Assembly: GCA_028287415.1 (NCBI GenBank)
Contig: JAQBPS010000164.1
Coordinates: 1-6,154 of the forward strand
Length of the DNA: 6,154 nt
Origin: Bacillota bacterium
Lineage (GTDB): Bacteria; Bacillota; Sulfobacillia; Symbiobacteriales; Symbiobacteriaceae
Direction of reading: 5' to 3'
Both the position numbers and the translations under genes were made by a program. Each line of letters begins with the position of its first letter. The first letter of the stretch is position 1. Shown here piece after piece: positions 5,323-6,154 of this stretch. The notes beneath the pieces were generated by a model that searched no databases, had not been told where the DNA came from, and worked only from the letters and a program-made list of their open reading frames with translations.

Positions 5323-5958
5323 ATGCTGAGACGTCTTCGGCTGCGCCGGTCCTTCTGGGCCGCGGTGGCAGCCGGGCTTGCACTCGCCCCAGCGCTCTTT
5401 GGCGGCGTTGCGGCCGCCCCTGCCGATGGTGATCGGACGTTGCCGCCGCCGGACCAGGACCCGCGGCTCACTCTCCCACCACACCCGGCGCAGATCGGGG
5501 CGACCGAACAGGTTGAGGGAAAGCTGATTGCAGATCTGGCCCCGGAGGAATTCCGACCGCTTGTAGTTACGGCTGCCAAGCACTACGGGATTGACCCCCG
5601 GTTGCTGGCCGCCATCGCCACCGTCGAGACGGAGTGGAACCCCAATGCAGTCGGCACGCATGGAGAACTGGGACTGACCCAGATCCTGCCCGAAACGGGC
5701 GCCTGGCTCGCCGAACTCGCCGGGCTCAAGGAGTACAACCTCGCAGACCCGGAGACCAGCCTGAGCCTCAGCGCGCTCTATCTGTCGCTGCTGCTGAAGG
5801 AGTACGGCACCCCGGAAAAAGCGCTCGCCTGCTATAACGGTGGGCCGAGTGCGGTTGCGGACTGGGAGACGAACCTCTACGCCCGGCGGGTGCTCAAGCA
5901 CTACCGGCCAGGGTCCAGGCCCACGCCCCAGGCACTTATGTTGAGTCGCGTAAGTTAA
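5323..5958 (+). CDS. Secreted lytic transglycosylase, SLT family 1 (goose-lysozyme-like fold)
   Basis: The predicted enzyme cleaves the MurNAc-GlcNAc bond of peptidoglycan with formation of 1,6-anhydro-MurNAc. The 211-residue product starts with an Arg-rich n-region and a hydrophobic stretch (11-31) ending AAA before PADG, a likely signal peptide cleaved near residue 31-33. A Pro/Asp-rich linker follows (about 33-58). The catalytic domain runs from about 72 to 195: VETEWNPNAVG with E102 the expected catalytic acid, GLTQILPET (117-125), and ALACYNGGPSAV (167-178). The Asn common in the LxDPxxN block is Ser here (S146). The domain is short and the protein carries no LysM or other wall-binding module. 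ATG at 5323 is chosen because GAGAGGAG (5307-5314) lies eight bases upstream. A TTG at 5305 overlaps that site. It diverges from pcrA and converges with the next gene, leaving ten bases between stops. No terminator is visible after it. Confidence 0.9.
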   Translation: MLRRLRLRRSFWAAVAAGLALAPALFGGVAAAPADGDRTLPPPDQDPRLTLPPHPAQIGATEQVEGKLIADLAPEEFRPLVVTAAKHYGIDPRLLAAIATVETEWNPNAVGTHGELGLTQILPETGAWLAELAGLKEYNLADPETSLSLSALYLSLLLKEYGTPEKALACYNGGPSAVADWETNLYARRVLKHYRPGSRPTPQALMLSRVS

Positions 5959-5968
5959 GTCGGCTCGT

Positions 5969-6154
5969 TCAGCTGCCGGCGGCCGCCGCCTGAGAAGTGC
6001 GGGTGGCGGTCAGCTCCCGGCGGAGCGAGCTCGCGAACTCTGTGATGCCAGCGGCCCCTGCGCGGCGCCCAAGACGCTCCAGGCGGGCGAGCAGGGTCAC
6101 GGTGCGCTGCCAGTCTAAATGCCCTGCCATCAATACTCTGACCCGCAAAGCCGC
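5969..6154 (-). CDS. C-terminal part of an unidentified protein (enters from right edge)
   Basis: An open frame runs on the minus strand from the right edge to a TGA at 5971-5969, giving at least 61 residues. The visible tail contains DWQRTVTLLARLERLGRRAG and later FASSLRRELTA. These are two Leu/Arg-rich stretches that would form amphipathic helices, followed by an Ala-rich end. Most codons end in G or C as in neighbouring genes. An ATG at 6130 would give a 53-residue protein, but I see no ribosome binding site before it and the frame stays open upstream, so the gene probably starts outside the window. No family is recognised. It is convergent with the lytic transglycosylase gene. Confidence 0.55.
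   Translation of the reverse strand, partial: AALRVRVLMAGHLDWQRTVTLLARLERLGRRAGAAGITEFASSLRRELTATRTSQAAAAGS

Noticed and set aside
5977..5988. Perfect palindrome CGGCGGCCGCCG after the lytic transglycosylase stop
   Set aside because: It lies in the Ala-rich 3' coding end of the convergent gene, has no T-tract on either strand and is expected from GCC/GCG codon runs.

Overview
The window is GC-rich, compact bacterial DNA. Ribosome binding sites close to AGGAGG, a PcrA-type UvrD helicase with the C-terminal KFGEG module, pcrA and ligA on the same strand, and intrinsic terminators suggest a high-GC member of the Firmicutes. Symbiobacterium and its relatives are the kind of organism that comes to mind. 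This placement is inference from gene content and style; nothing in the window fixes the taxon.

Most of the window reads on the minus strand, described here in transcription order. A long non-coding leader (about 5322 down to 4929) precedes pcrA (4928-2580), the repair/replication helicase. The leader contains a strong hairpin whose three wobble pairs favour minus-strand RNA. pcrA ends at a perfect palindrome plus T-tract terminator (2571-2536). A new unit then starts from its own predicted promoter: a selenium-binding protein/methanethiol oxidase of the SBP56 family (2442-1057), tightly coupled to a polytopic membrane protein with intramembrane His residues and a His/Met-rich tail (1047-424). 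A terminator-like hairpin follows. Next comes a 280-base gap holding a possible 37-codon ORF, a GC-rich inverted repeat and a near-palindrome. The N-terminal 47 codons of ligA (141-1) run off the left edge.

The right end holds the only plus-strand gene, a small secreted lytic transglycosylase (5323-5958). Its promoter lies in the AT-rich segment shared with the pcrA leader and carries an operator-like inverted repeat at the -10/start region. It converges on the C-terminal end of an unidentified minus-strand gene (5969-6154) that enters from the right edge.

The most interesting point is the cassette between pcrA and ligA, which are usually adjacent in Firmicutes. SBP56 enzymes of the methanethiol oxidase type are reported to need copper, and the coupled membrane protein has a metal-ligand-rich tail and buried His residues. 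A dedicated metal-delivery or substrate/product-handling partner is a reasonable but untested hypothesis. No CRISPR array, tRNA, rRNA, transposase or known riboswitch was recognised.
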